Assembly: GCF_026342435.1 (NCBI RefSeq)
Contig: NZ_JAPEMT010000002.1
Span: forward strand, 1,984,001 to 2,048,000
Length of the DNA: 64,000 nucleotides
Direction of reading: 5' to 3'
Source of the DNA: Streptomyces sp. NBC_00237
GTDB taxonomy: Bacteria; Actinomycetota; Actinomycetes; Streptomycetales; Streptomycetaceae
Below are positions 15,403-24,396 of the stretch, piece after piece. The notes under the pieces are model-generated. The model saw only the letters and a program-made list of their open reading frames with translations, made no database searches and was not told the origin of the DNA. The position numbers and the translations under genes were made by a program. Each line of letters opens with the position of its first letter. Within the stretch, counting starts at the first letter, position 1.

Positions 15403-16512
15403 CTAGTCCGGGGCCGACCCGTCGGCGATGGCGTTCCGGACCTCCGCCACCCGGTCCGCCTCCTCCGTCGCGAAGCGCTCGCGGTCGAGTTGTTCGGCGA
15501 TCTCCTCGTCCTGGGTCATCAGGAGGTCGAGGTTGGAGTCGCCGAGGTCGAAGACGCCCATGTCGACGTACGCCTTCTGGAGGCGTTCGCCCCACAGGCC
15601 GATGTCCTTGACGCACGGGACGATGCGGCTGAAGAGGAGCTTGCGGAAGAGGTGGAGGAACTCCGACTGTTCGCTGAGTTCGTGCGCCTCCTGCCGGGGG
15701 ATGCCGAAGTTTTCGAGGACCTCGACTCCGCGCAGGCGGTCGCGCATCAGGTAGCAGCCCTCGATGACGAACTCCTCGCGCTCCTTGCGTTCGGCGTCGG
15801 AGAGCTGCTTGTAGTAGTCGCGCAGGGCCATGCGGCCGAACGCGACGTGGCGGGCCTCGTCCTGCATGACGTACGCGAGGATCTGCTTGGGGAGGGGCTT
15901 GTTGGTGGTGTCGCGGATCATGCCGAACGCGGCGAGGGCCAGGCCCTCGATGAGGACCTGCATGCCCAGGTAGGGCATGTCCCAGCGGGAGTCGCGCAGG
16001 GTGTCGCCGAGCAGGCCCTGGAGGCTGTCGTTGACGGGGTAGAGCATGCCGATCTTCTCGTGGAGGAAGCGGGAGTAGATCTCGGCGTGGCGGGCCTCGT
16101 CCATGGTCTGGGTGGCGGAGTAGAACTTCGCGTCCAGGTCAGGGACGGATTCGACGATGCGGGCGGCGCAGACCATGGCGCCCTGTTCGCCGTGCAGGAA
16201 CTGGCTGAACTGCCAGGCCGTGTAGTGGCGGCGCAGGTCGCCCTTGTCCTTGTCGGTCATGCGGTCCCAGTAGCGGGTGCCGTAGAGGTTCATGGACTCG
16301 TCGGGGGTGCCGAGGGGGTCCTGCGGGTCGACTTCGAGGGACCAGTCGATGCGGGTGGCGCCGTCCCACTGCTTGTCCTTGCCCTTCTGGTAGAGGGCGA
16401 GGAGGCGTTCGCGGCCCTCGTCGTACTCCCACGAGAAGCGGGCCTGACCGGTGGCGGGCACCTGCCAGACCGGCTCGGACGGGGGGTTGGTGTAGAGCTC
16501 GTGCGTCGACAT
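15403..16512 (-). CDS. Ferritin-like di-iron protein
   Basis: 369 aa. Carboxylate-bridged di-iron helical bundle is suggested by EQGAMV (about residue 108), MDEARHAEIYSRF (about 138) and MQDEARHVAFGRMALRDYY (about 223), i.e. the Glu plus two E-x-x-H pattern of the ferritin-like / oxygenase superfamily. Long C-terminal helices follow. Substrate unknown. An oxidase or hydroxylase role is inferred from the iron ligands. ATG at 16512 is preceded by GAAGGGG, which decides against the in-frame codon at 16569. Divergent from another di-iron gene at 16768, with the IS remnant just downstream. Confidence 0.82.
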   Translation of the reverse strand: MSTHELYTNPPSEPVWQVPATGQARFSWEYDEGRERLLALYQKGKDKQWDGATRIDWSLEVDPQDPLGTPDESMNLYGTRYWDRMTDKDKGDLRRHYTAWQFSQFLHGEQGAMVCAARIVESVPDLDAKFYSATQTMDEARHAEIYSRFLHEKIGMLYPVNDSLQGLLGDTLRDSRWDMPYLGMQVLIEGLALAAFGMIRDTTNKPLPKQILAYVMQDEARHVAFGRMALRDYYKQLSDAERKEREEFVIEGCYLMRDRLRGVEVLENFGIPRQEAHELSEQSEFLHLFRKLLFSRIVPCVKDIGLWGERLQKAYVDMGVFDLGDSNLDLLMTQDEEIAEQLDRERFATEEADRVAEVRNAIADGSAPD

Positions 16513-16767
16513 TGACGGCCCCTTCGCGTACCCAACAGAGGTGTGCAATCGCTTAGTTGGCAGGCTCACACGCGGGTAGACGCATGGTCAACAAGCCTGC
16601 CGACAGACCCGCCGACAGGCCCGTCGACAGACCCACCGACAAGCCCGTCAGTACGGGCCAACAAGTGGTGCGCGAGGGATTGACGGCCTTGCTGACAAGG
16701 AGTCTCATAAGAGGTGACCCCCGGTAACCCGGGTATCCCAGGTCCCCAACCACGAGGTGCTCCGACC
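16513..16767. promoter_or_regulatory. Divergent promoter region of the two di-iron genes
   Basis: 255 bp. Contains the 12-bp tandem array at 16591-16650. An AAGGAG at 16698 would suit an alternative GTG start at 16714 for the AurF-like gene. No single confident -10/-35 pair. Confidence 0.4.
16591..16650. repeat. 12-bp tandem repeat (5 units) between di-iron genes
   Basis: Units ACAAGCCTGCCG, ACAGACCCGCCG, ACAGGCCCGTCG, ACAGACCCACCG, ACAAGCCCGTCA at exact 12-bp steps. It lies midway between the divergent starts and may affect promoter spacing or bind a regulator. Confidence 0.7.
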
Positions 16768-17727
16768 ATGACGACCGCCCCGGCACGGAAGACCGAGCCG
16801 ACCGAGACCGACTTCACGGCCCTCCGCGACGCGCTCGGGTGGCTCAAGGACCGCGAGCAGGTCGCCGAGCGGCTGCTCGAATCGTCGGCCAAGCACTCCT
16901 TCGACCCGGACACCGAACTCGACTGGGACGCCCCCGCCGACGAGGGCAAGTGGTACTGGCCGCCGGAGCTGGTGTCCCTGTACGACACCCCGCTGTGGAG
17001 GAAGATGTCCGAGGACCAGCGGATGGAGCTGGCGCGGCACGAGGCGGCGGCCATCGCGTCGCTCGGGATCTGGTTCGAGATCATTCTGATGCAGCTGCTG
17101 GTGCGGCACATCTACGACAAGTCCGTGACCAGCAACCACGTGCGGTACGCGCTGACCGAGATCGCGGACGAGTGCCGCCACTCGATGATGTTCGCCAAGA
17201 TGATCCAGAAGGGCGGGGCCCCCAACTACCCCGTGCCGCGCGTCTATCACAACCTGGCGCGGGTGCTGAAGACCGTGTCGACCACGCCGGGATCCTTCGC
17301 GGCGACGCTCCTCGGCGAGGAGATCCTCGACTGGATGCAGCGGCTGACCTTCCCGGACGAGCGCATCCAGACGCTGGTGCGGGGCGTGACCCGCATCCAC
17401 GTGATCGAGGAGGCGCGGCATGTGCGGTACGCACGCGAGGAGTTGCGGCGTCAGATGGTGACGGCGCCCCGGTGGGAGCAGGAGTTCACCCGGCTCAGCT
17501 GCGGGGAGGCGGCGCGGGTCTTCTCCACGTGCTTCATCAACCCGAAGGTGTACGAGAACGTGGGGCTCGACCGGCGCGAGGCCATCGCCCAGGTGAAGGC
17601 GAGCGGGCACCGCACCGAGGTCATGCAGAACGGGGCGCGGCGGCTGACCGACTTCCTCGACGACATCGGGGTGTTGCGGGGCCCGGGGCGCAGGCTGTGG
17701 GTCAGCTCGGGACTGCTGGCGCGCTGA
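16768..17727 (+). CDS. AurF-like di-iron oxygenase
   Basis: 319 aa. Carries the AurF-type ligand set: ARHEAAAIASLG (about residue 93), IADECRHSMMF (about 135), LGEEILDW (about 193) and VIEEARHVRYAREE (about 217). AurF-type enzymes oxidise aryl amines; others in the family act on different substrates, so the reaction here is open. ATG at 16768 follows GAGG by about 10 nt; GTG at 16714 is a possible longer start. Divergent with the ferritin-like gene, which suggests a shared pathway or shared regulation. A 19-bp hairpin terminator follows. Confidence 0.85.
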   Translation: MTTAPARKTEPTETDFTALRDALGWLKDREQVAERLLESSAKHSFDPDTELDWDAPADEGKWYWPPELVSLYDTPLWRKMSEDQRMELARHEAAAIASLGIWFEIILMQLLVRHIYDKSVTSNHVRYALTEIADECRHSMMFAKMIQKGGAPNYPVPRVYHNLARVLKTVSTTPGSFAATLLGEEILDWMQRLTFPDERIQTLVRGVTRIHVIEEARHVRYAREELRRQMVTAPRWEQEFTRLSCGEAARVFSTCFINPKVYENVGLDRREAIAQVKASGHRTEVMQNGARRLTDFLDDIGVLRGPGRRLWVSSGLLAR

Positions 17728-17733
17728 GGTTCC

Positions 17734-17777
17734 GCGCGGAGGGGCGGGCACCGGAGAGGGTGCCCGCCCCTCCGCGC
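17734..17777. terminator. Bidirectional hairpin terminator (19-bp stem)
   Basis: Perfect stem with arms 17734-17752 and 17759-17777 (core GGAGGGGCGGGCACC / GGTGCCCGCCCCTCC) and a 6-nt loop, between the convergent AurF-like and L,D-transpeptidase genes. No T-tract. Confidence 0.8.
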
Positions 17778-17830
17778 TCCGGCGGAGCACGACGGCCGAG
17801 CACGACGGCCGAGCACTCCGGCCGGGCGCT

Positions 17831-19066
17831 TCAGCGCAGCGCGCTCAGCTTCTGCCAGTCGGGCCAGGACAGGTTCCACTGGCCGAAGCCGTTGTTCGGG
17901 GCGACGACGCCCTTGGTCTCCTTGCCGGTGATCTCGAACGGGTCGCCCGGACGGACCTGGGCGTAGAACCAGGTCGCGTCGGCGGTGCTCATGCCGATGC
18001 AGCCCGAGCTCTGGTTGGCTCTGCCGAAGAAGCGGGCGTTCCAGGGGGCGGCGTGGGCGTACATGCCCGACCAGGTCAGCCGCATCGAGTAGTCGACCAT
18101 CTTGTTGTAGGCGTCGCGAAGGCCGACCGTCTCGGAGTTCATGTTGATGGTGCCCTCCTTGGCCATCAGGACGGCCGTCCCGCGCCAGGAGCGCTTGTCG
18201 CCGCCGGGGGTGCCGCCGGAGACCGGGATGCGGCGCACGGACTCGCCGTCGCGCAGGAGCGTGAGGTGGTGGCGGTCCAGGTCCACCGTGACGATCTGCC
18301 GGGTGCCGATGGTGAAGGTGGTGGCGTAGTCGCGGACGAACCAGCCGCCCGTGCCGGAGTCGGTGCCGTTGAGTTCGGCGTTCACGGTGACCTTGGTGCC
18401 GGGCTTCCAGTAGTCCTTGGGCCGCCAGTCCACCCTGTCCCGGCCCGACCAGTCGCGCAGCCAGCCCCAGGAGCCCTCGGTGGGGTTCGAGGTGGTGATC
18501 TTCAGCTGCTTCTCGACGTCGGCGCGGTTCTTGACGGGGCGGTCGAAGACCAGGGAGACGGGCTGGGCGACGCCGACGGTGGTGCCGGTGCCGGGCCGCC
18601 AGTCGACCTTGTTGACCCGGTCCGCCGGGGCGGTGGTGAAGAAGCTCCGGTTCGTGGTGACGGTGCCGCCCGGCGCCCTGGTCGCCACCGTGACCGCGTA
18701 CGACGTGCCGGGTGCGGCCTTGCGGCCCGAGGTCCAGGCGCGGCCGTCGGCGGCGACCTTCCCGGCGAGTGCGCGGCCCTTCGCGTCGGTGACGGTCACC
18801 GAGGTGAGACGGCCGCCCGTCGCCGTGACGTTCACCGGCTGACCGGCCTCGGCCCGCTTGCCCGTGGGGGTGACCTGCACGGTGACGGGGCGGTCGTTGT
18901 TCTTCGCCGCCGAGCCCGTGCCCGTGCCCCTGCCCGTTCCCGCATCGGCCGGAGCGGGGTCCCCGGTGCAGGCTGCCACGAGCGGTGCGAGGAGGAGCAC
19001 GGCGACGGCGGTACGTAGCGGAGCGGTACGTATCGAGGAGTGGGCGCGGACGCGGGTGCGGGGCAA
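17831..19066 (-). CDS. L,D-transpeptidase lipoprotein (YkuD domain)
   Basis: 411 aa. Lipoprotein signal LLLAPLVAAC (lipidated Cys about residue 34), a Gly/Thr linker, two Ig-like domains (about 60-250) and a C-terminal YkuD domain. The catalytic motif is HAAPWN..SSGCIGMS with Cys356; SSGC replaces the more common SHGC. Makes 3-3 crosslinks in peptidoglycan, outside the membrane, and usually resists most beta-lactams except carbapenems. The TTG start at 19066 is chosen because GGAGG lies 5 nt before it and it gives a proper lipoprotein signal. The frame opens further upstream without a better signal. Confidence 0.92.
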   Translation of the reverse strand: MPRTRVRAHSSIRTAPLRTAVAVLLLAPLVAACTGDPAPADAGTGRGTGTGSAAKNNDRPVTVQVTPTGKRAEAGQPVNVTATGGRLTSVTVTDAKGRALAGKVAADGRAWTSGRKAAPGTSYAVTVATRAPGGTVTTNRSFFTTAPADRVNKVDWRPGTGTTVGVAQPVSLVFDRPVKNRADVEKQLKITTSNPTEGSWGWLRDWSGRDRVDWRPKDYWKPGTKVTVNAELNGTDSGTGGWFVRDYATTFTIGTRQIVTVDLDRHHLTLLRDGESVRRIPVSGGTPGGDKRSWRGTAVLMAKEGTINMNSETVGLRDAYNKMVDYSMRLTWSGMYAHAAPWNARFFGRANQSSGCIGMSTADATWFYAQVRPGDPFEITGKETKGVVAPNNGFGQWNLSWPDWQKLSALR

Positions 19067-19308
19067 CGGGACCTCCGTGGCGGGAAAGGCGGGGGCGCGA
19101 GAGCGAGGGTCGGCAAGTTCGCGGCCGACAGCCGGAGTTGTGACTGTAGGACCGGAGAGGGGCAGGTCAGCCGTGCCGGGGCAATGTGACGGCGACTGGT
19201 GAGGAACGGTCATGGTCCGGTCACATTCGCCGTGCGGGGCGGTCATGGGCGGCTGTGAGCATCTGCGGCGACCCCGGAGAAGTCCGGGGAGATGGAGAGG
19301 CCCAGACC

Positions 19309-20514
19309 GTGACAGCACTGCTCGTTCCGCCCTCGTCCGCGTCCCCCCACGAAGAGCACGAAGAGGGCGCCCTCGTGCTGGAGAGCATCACCGCCGGGGC
19401 CTACCGTGCCTTCCTCGCCTCCCGCGACGGCACGGCGCTCGGTGCGCCGTTCCTCCAGTGCCCGTCCTGGGCGGACGTCAAGGAGGGCTGGCGCTCCCTG
19501 TTGCTCGGCTGGGGTCCCGACCCCCGGGCGGGGCGGCTCACGGGGGTGGCGCTGGTGCTGCTGCGGCAGCTCCCGGGCACCCGGAAGTACTTCGCGTACC
19601 TGCCCGAGGGGCCGGTCGCGGACTGGGCGGATCCGGACGTCGACCGTTGGCTCGGGCCGCTGCTCGACCACCTGCGCGGCGCGGGCGTCTTCGCCGTACG
19701 CATCGGGCCGTCGCCCGCCTACCGGCGCTGGGACGCGGCCCTGCTGAAGTCGCTCGTCCACCCGGGCAGACGCCTCGGCGACGTCCTCGCCAGCGAGGTC
19801 GACCCGCTCGGCGCGGCGGTGACCGAACGGCTGCGGGCCCGTGGCTGGCGGCGCTGCGGCGACGAGGGTTCCGGCGGCGACGGGGACGCCCAGCCGCGCC
19901 ACGTCTTCCGGGTGCCGCTCGCCGGGCGCAGTACCGAGGACCTGTGGGCCGGGCTCAACCAGGAGTGGCGGCGCAACGTCCGGCGGGCGCGGAAGGAGGG
20001 CGTGGAGGTGGTGGTGGGCAGCGCGGCCGATCTGCCCGAGTTCTTCCGGCTGCTGCGGATCACGGAGGAGCGCGACGGGTTCCGGCTGGGCCGCTCGCTC
20101 GCGTACTACGAGCGCCAGTACGCGGCGCTCAACGCCGAGGAGCCGGGCCGCATGAAGCTCTACCTCGCCCGGCACCACGGGGAGGTCCTCGCCGCGCACA
20201 CCATGATCACGGTGGGGCGGCGGGCCTGGTACCAGACCGGTGCCTCCGCCGACCACCGCCGGGAGGTGCGGCCGTCCAACGCCCTCCAGTGGCGCATGCT
20301 GCTGGACGCCCACGCCCGGGGCGCTGACGTCTACGACATGCGCGGGGTACCCTCCACACTCGATCCAAGCGAACGTACGTACGGCCTGCTGCGGTGGAAA
20401 CTCGGCACGGGAGGACAGGTCGTCGAGACGTTGGGGGAATGGGAGAGACCCTTGGACGGCACCGCCAACCGGACGCTGTACCGCGCCTTCCAGGCGTACT
20501 TGAACCGCCGGTGA
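19309..20514 (+). CDS. FemX/FemAB-like peptidoglycan interpeptide ligase
   Basis: 401 aa from GTG with GGAGAGG upstream. Two GNAT-like lobes are visible, the second with WRRNVRRARKEGVEV, the basic helix that in FemX-type proteins contacts the UDP-muramyl peptide or lipid II, and WYQTGASADHRREVRPSNALQWRML near residue 320. FemX uses aminoacyl-tRNA to add the interpeptide Gly in Streptomyces. Its stop overlaps the murJ start (GTGA at 20511), so lipid II modification and flipping are translationally coupled. A longer frame to 19186 lacks homology-like sequence. Confidence 0.88.
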   Translation: MTALLVPPSSASPHEEHEEGALVLESITAGAYRAFLASRDGTALGAPFLQCPSWADVKEGWRSLLLGWGPDPRAGRLTGVALVLLRQLPGTRKYFAYLPEGPVADWADPDVDRWLGPLLDHLRGAGVFAVRIGPSPAYRRWDAALLKSLVHPGRRLGDVLASEVDPLGAAVTERLRARGWRRCGDEGSGGDGDAQPRHVFRVPLAGRSTEDLWAGLNQEWRRNVRRARKEGVEVVVGSAADLPEFFRLLRITEERDGFRLGRSLAYYERQYAALNAEEPGRMKLYLARHHGEVLAAHTMITVGRRAWYQTGASADHRREVRPSNALQWRMLLDAHARGADVYDMRGVPSTLDPSERTYGLLRWKLGTGGQVVETLGEWERPLDGTANRTLYRAFQAYLNRR

Positions 20515-22142
20515 GCGCGTCGGCGAAGGAGAAGATTCTCCCCGAGAGCGCCCCCAGGGCCGCCTCCGCAGCGCGCAGCAGTGTCGTCATGGCCGCGGGC
20601 TCCCTGGTGTCCCGGGCCACCGGCTTCGTGCGGTCCGCCGTCGTCGCGGCGGCGATCGGCACGATCGGGACCGTCCCGGACGGCTACGCCGTCGGCAACG
20701 CGCTGCCCACCATCGTCTACATGCTGCTCATCGGCGGCGCGCTGAACGCCGTCTTCGTGCCCGAGCTGGTCAGGGCGGCGAAGGAGCACGCCGACGGCGG
20801 GGCCGCGTACACCGACCGGCTCATCACGGTCTGCGTCCTGGCCCTGCTGGTGATCACCTCGGCCGGGGTGTGGGCGGCGCCCGCGATCATCGGCGTCTAC
20901 ACCGACTACACCGGCGAGCAGGCGTCGATGACGATCGCCTTCGCCCGCTACTGCCTGCCGCAGATCTTCTTCCTCGGTGTGTTCACGCTGCTGGGGCAGG
21001 TGCTCAACGCGCGCGGCCGGTTCGGCGCGATGATGTGGGCCCCGGTCCTCAACAACGTCGTCGTGATCGGTGTGTTCGGCCTGTATCTGGGCCTGGGTCT
21101 GGGCGGCGGGGGCACGCTCTCCGCGTCCGACACCGCGCTACTCGGCTGGGGCACCACCGCCGGGATCGCCGTCCAGGCGCTCGCCCTCGTACCGGCGCTG
21201 CGCGCGGCCCGGTTCCGCTGGCGGCCCCGGTTCGACTGGCGGGGCAGCGGGCTGACCCGTCCGCTGCGGGCGGCCGGATGGCTGGTGCTGCTGGTCCTGG
21301 CCAACCAGGCGGCGTACTGGGTCACGACCCGGCTGGCCACCACGGCGGGCCTCGAAGGGGGGCCCGGCTACGGCGCGTACAACAACGCCTATGTGCTGTG
21401 GGTCGTCCCGCACGGCATCATCACGGTCTCGCTGCTGACCGCGCTGCTGCCCCGGATGAGCGCGGCGGCCGCCGACCGGGACGACGCGGCCGTGCGGCGG
21501 GACGTCTCGTACGCCCTGCGCTCCACGTCCGCCCTGATCGTCCCGGCGGCCTGTGCGCTGTTCGCGCTCGCCCACCCGGTGATGTCCCTCGTCTTCGGGC
21601 ACGGCAGGACGAGCGCGGACGACACCGCCGCCATGGCCGGGATCCTGATGGCGTTCGCGCCCGGGCTGCTCGCCATGTCGGGCCAGTACGTGCTGTCGCG
21701 CACCTTCTACGCGCTCGGCGACACCCGTACGCCCTTCCTGCTCAACCTGGTGATCGTCGTCCTCAACGCGGGTCTTTCGGTGACCGCCGCCCAGGTGCTG
21801 CCCGCCCGCTGGGCGGTGACCGGGATGGCGGCCGCCTACGCGCTGGCGCTCTTCGGGGGCTGGGTCGTCACGGGTCTCGCACTGAGCCGTCGCCTCGGAG
21901 TGGCCCGGCCGTGGCGGTCGTCGGCCGTCGTGGCGCAGGCGCGGCTGCTGGTCGCCGCCGTACTCGCCACCGCGCTGGGGTACTTCGCGGCGTACGGGGC
22001 GGAGCGGGCGGGCGCCCTGGCCGCCGCCGCTGCCGGAACGGCCGTCATCGTGCTCGTCTTCGTCCTGCTCGCCAGGCCGTTGCGGCTGACCGAGCTCGAT
22101 GCGCTGATCTCCGGCGCACGCCGACGAGTACTGCCCCGCTGA
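20511..22142 (+). CDS. murJ: Lipid II flippase MurJ
   Basis: 543 aa, about 14 transmembrane helices of the MVF (MurJ/MviN) family. The N-terminal block MAAGSLVSRATGFVRSAVVA and SQYVLSRTFYALGDTRTPF near residue 390 are characteristic. Moves lipid II across the membrane. GTG at 20511 overlaps the FemX stop. Lacks the long cytoplasmic pseudokinase extension of mycobacterial MviN. It may be a second MurJ-like copy in this genome, since Streptomyces often has one near the origin as well. That cannot be judged here. Confidence 0.92.
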   Translation: MSASAKEKILPESAPRAASAARSSVVMAAGSLVSRATGFVRSAVVAAAIGTIGTVPDGYAVGNALPTIVYMLLIGGALNAVFVPELVRAAKEHADGGAAYTDRLITVCVLALLVITSAGVWAAPAIIGVYTDYTGEQASMTIAFARYCLPQIFFLGVFTLLGQVLNARGRFGAMMWAPVLNNVVVIGVFGLYLGLGLGGGGTLSASDTALLGWGTTAGIAVQALALVPALRAARFRWRPRFDWRGSGLTRPLRAAGWLVLLVLANQAAYWVTTRLATTAGLEGGPGYGAYNNAYVLWVVPHGIITVSLLTALLPRMSAAAADRDDAAVRRDVSYALRSTSALIVPAACALFALAHPVMSLVFGHGRTSADDTAAMAGILMAFAPGLLAMSGQYVLSRTFYALGDTRTPFLLNLVIVVLNAGLSVTAAQVLPARWAVTGMAAAYALALFGGWVVTGLALSRRLGVARPWRSSAVVAQARLLVAAVLATALGYFAAYGAERAGALAAAAAGTAVIVLVFVLLARPLRLTELDALISGARRRVLPR

Positions 22143-22207
22143 AAGACCCCCGGCGCTGACAGGGCCCCGGCGCTGAAGAACGTGGAAGAACACCGAGGAG
22201 ATTGCTG

Positions 22208-22891
22208 ATGCCCCGCGTACTGCTCATCGAGGACGACCCCGCCGTGCGGGAGGGCGTCGAGCTCGGGCTGCGCCGCCGAGGCCACGAGGTGCGGTCGGCG
22301 GCCACCGGCGAGGCCGGGCTCGCCGCGCTGGACGACTTCCGGCCCGATCTGCTGCTGCTCGACCTGATGCTGCCCGGGATGAACGGCGTCCAGGTCTGCC
22401 GCCGCGTCCGCGAGGACAGCCAGCTGCCCATCATCATGCTGACCGCGCGCGGCGACGACTTCGACATGATCGTGGGCCTGGAGGCGGGCGCCGACGACTA
22501 CATCGTCAAGCCCGCCCGCCCCGACGTGATCGAGGCGCGCATCCGGGCCGTACTGCGGCGCATCGAGGTGACGGGCACGGACCGGCCGACCGTCGAGACC
22601 CACGGCGACCTCACCGTCGACCGGGCCGGGCTGACCGTCACCAAGGCCGGTCAGCGCCTCGCGCTGGCCCCCTCGGAGCTGAAGCTGCTGCTGCACCTGT
22701 GTGCCGCCCCGGACCGGGTCTTCAGCCGCCAGCAACTGCTGGAGCACGTGTGGGAGCACAGCTACCACGCCGACGCGCGGCTGGTCGACGCGTGCGTCCG
22801 CCGCCTGCGCAACAAGATCGAGGACGACAGCGGCGCGCCCCGGTACGTCCAGACCCTGCGCGGCTTCGGCTACCGCTTCGGGCCGCTGTGA
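22208..22891 (+). CDS. OmpR-family response regulator
   Basis: 227 aa. Receiver domain residues 1-118 with phospho-acceptor Asp52 (LLLLDLMLPG), acidic pair EDD at 8-10 and conserved Lys in VKPARP. The winged-helix DNA-binding domain ends RYVQTLRGFGYRFGP. VKPARP replaces the usual TKPF loop, a small departure. ATG at 22208 follows GAGGAG by 7 nt. First gene of an overlapping regulator / kinase / lipoprotein operon immediately after murJ. Confidence 0.95.
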   Translation: MPRVLLIEDDPAVREGVELGLRRRGHEVRSAATGEAGLAALDDFRPDLLLLDLMLPGMNGVQVCRRVREDSQLPIIMLTARGDDFDMIVGLEAGADDYIVKPARPDVIEARIRAVLRRIEVTGTDRPTVETHGDLTVDRAGLTVTKAGQRLALAPSELKLLLHLCAAPDRVFSRQQLLEHVWEHSYHADARLVDACVRRLRNKIEDDSGAPRYVQTLRGFGYRFGPL

Positions 22892-24396
22892 GCATGCGGA
22901 CGGCGGTGCGCGGGAAGCAGGCCGATGGAGACCGGCCGGGGCGGCGCGTGGGGGCGTTCGGGCTGCGCACCCGCCTGGTGCTGGCGTTCCTGCTGGTCGC
23001 GGCCGTGAGCGCCGGAACCACCGCCGCGCTGACCTACCGGGAGGCGCGTACCGCCCTGCTGAAGACCGCCCAGGACACGGCCGTCGCGTCGTTCCGCGAG
23101 CAGGTGGAGATGAACACCTTTTCCTCCTCCCTGGAGAACGGGAACCTGAAGTCCAACCTGCGCGACATCGCCCGCAAGGGCAAGCCGCGCCCCTGGATCG
23201 TCTTCGCCGAGTACGGCACGCTCCGCGTCTCGTCCGGCACCAGCCCCGTCTCCGGCGTCATCACCCCGGAGCTGCGGCGGGCCGCCCTGACCACGCCCCG
23301 GGGAAGCTTCGAGCGCGTGGTCAAGGACGGCGTCCCGTATCTGACCATCGCCATACCGACGGTCTTCAAGACCACGTCGCAGACGACGGTGCTGCCCACC
23401 GGTCTTGTCGTGTACGCCGTCATGCGGATGAGCGACGAGCAGATCAACGTCGACGCGCTCCTGACCGCCGCCCGCAACGGGGCCCTGCCAGGACTCGCCG
23501 TGGCCCTGCTGCCCGGCCTGATCGCCGCCCGCAGCGTGCTGCGTCCGGTACGGGAGCTGCGCCGGGCCGCCCGGAGCATGGGCAGCGGCCAGCTCGACAC
23601 CCGCATCCAGGTGCGCGGCAGCGACGAACTGGCCGAGCTCGCCCGCACCTTCAACGAGTCCGCCGGAAACCTGGAGCACTCGGTGCGGGAACTGCGCCAG
23701 GCCGAGGCGCGCGCCCGCCGCTTCGCGTCCGACGTCTCGCACGAGCTGCGCACCCCCCTCGCCGGGATGCTCGCGGTGACCGAGGTCCTCGACGAGGACG
23801 CGGGACGGCTGGACGGCGACACCGCGCGTGCGGTGCGGCTGATCAGCGCGGAGACCGGGAAGCTCGCCGTCCTCGTCGAGGACCTGATCGAGATCTCCCG
23901 CTTCGACGCGCGCGCCGCCGAGCTGAACGCCGACGAACTCGACGCCGCCGAGGCCATTCGCAAGACCCTCGCCAACCGGCACTGGACGGACGGGAGGTTC
24001 CGCACCGAACTCCCCGACGGGATACGGGTACGGCTCGACCCGCGCCGCTTCGACCTCGTCGTCGCCAACCTCGTCGGCAACGCGCTGCGGCACGGGGCCG
24101 CCCCCGTCACCGTACGACTGCGTCGCGGGACCGGCTCCGACGGGACGCCCGTGCTGGTCACCGAGGTCGCCGACAGCGGACCCGGCATCAGGCCCGAGGT
24201 GCTGCCGCACATCTTCGACCGCTTCTACAAGGCGGACGCGGCGCGCACCCGCTCGGCGGGCAGCGGCCTGGGGCTGGCGATCGCCGCGGAGAATGTCAGA
24301 CTGCACGGCGGGGAGATCCGCGCGGGAAACCTCCCAGAGGGGGGTGCCGTGTTCACCGTGGAGATACCGCTGTTCACGGAAGGGAACGACGCGTGA
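22888..24396 (+). CDS. Sensor histidine kinase
   Basis: 502 aa from GTG overlapping the regulator stop (ATG at 22894 is an alternative, two residues shorter). TM1 about 28-50, an extracytoplasmic domain of about 140 residues, TM2 about 195-215, HAMP, acceptor His285 in DVSHELRTPLAG, ATPase boxes NLVGNALRHG, DSGPGI and GSGLGLAIA. Cognate kinase of the preceding regulator. The stop overlaps the next gene's GTG at 24393. Confidence 0.95.
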   Translation: MSMRTAVRGKQADGDRPGRRVGAFGLRTRLVLAFLLVAAVSAGTTAALTYREARTALLKTAQDTAVASFREQVEMNTFSSSLENGNLKSNLRDIARKGKPRPWIVFAEYGTLRVSSGTSPVSGVITPELRRAALTTPRGSFERVVKDGVPYLTIAIPTVFKTTSQTTVLPTGLVVYAVMRMSDEQINVDALLTAARNGALPGLAVALLPGLIAARSVLRPVRELRRAARSMGSGQLDTRIQVRGSDELAELARTFNESAGNLEHSVRELRQAEARARRFASDVSHELRTPLAGMLAVTEVLDEDAGRLDGDTARAVRLISAETGKLAVLVEDLIEISRFDARAAELNADELDAAEAIRKTLANRHWTDGRFRTELPDGIRVRLDPRRFDLVVANLVGNALRHGAAPVTVRLRRGTGSDGTPVLVTEVADSGPGIRPEVLPHIFDRFYKADAARTRSAGSGLGLAIAAENVRLHGGEIRAGNLPEGGAVFTVEIPLFTEGNDA

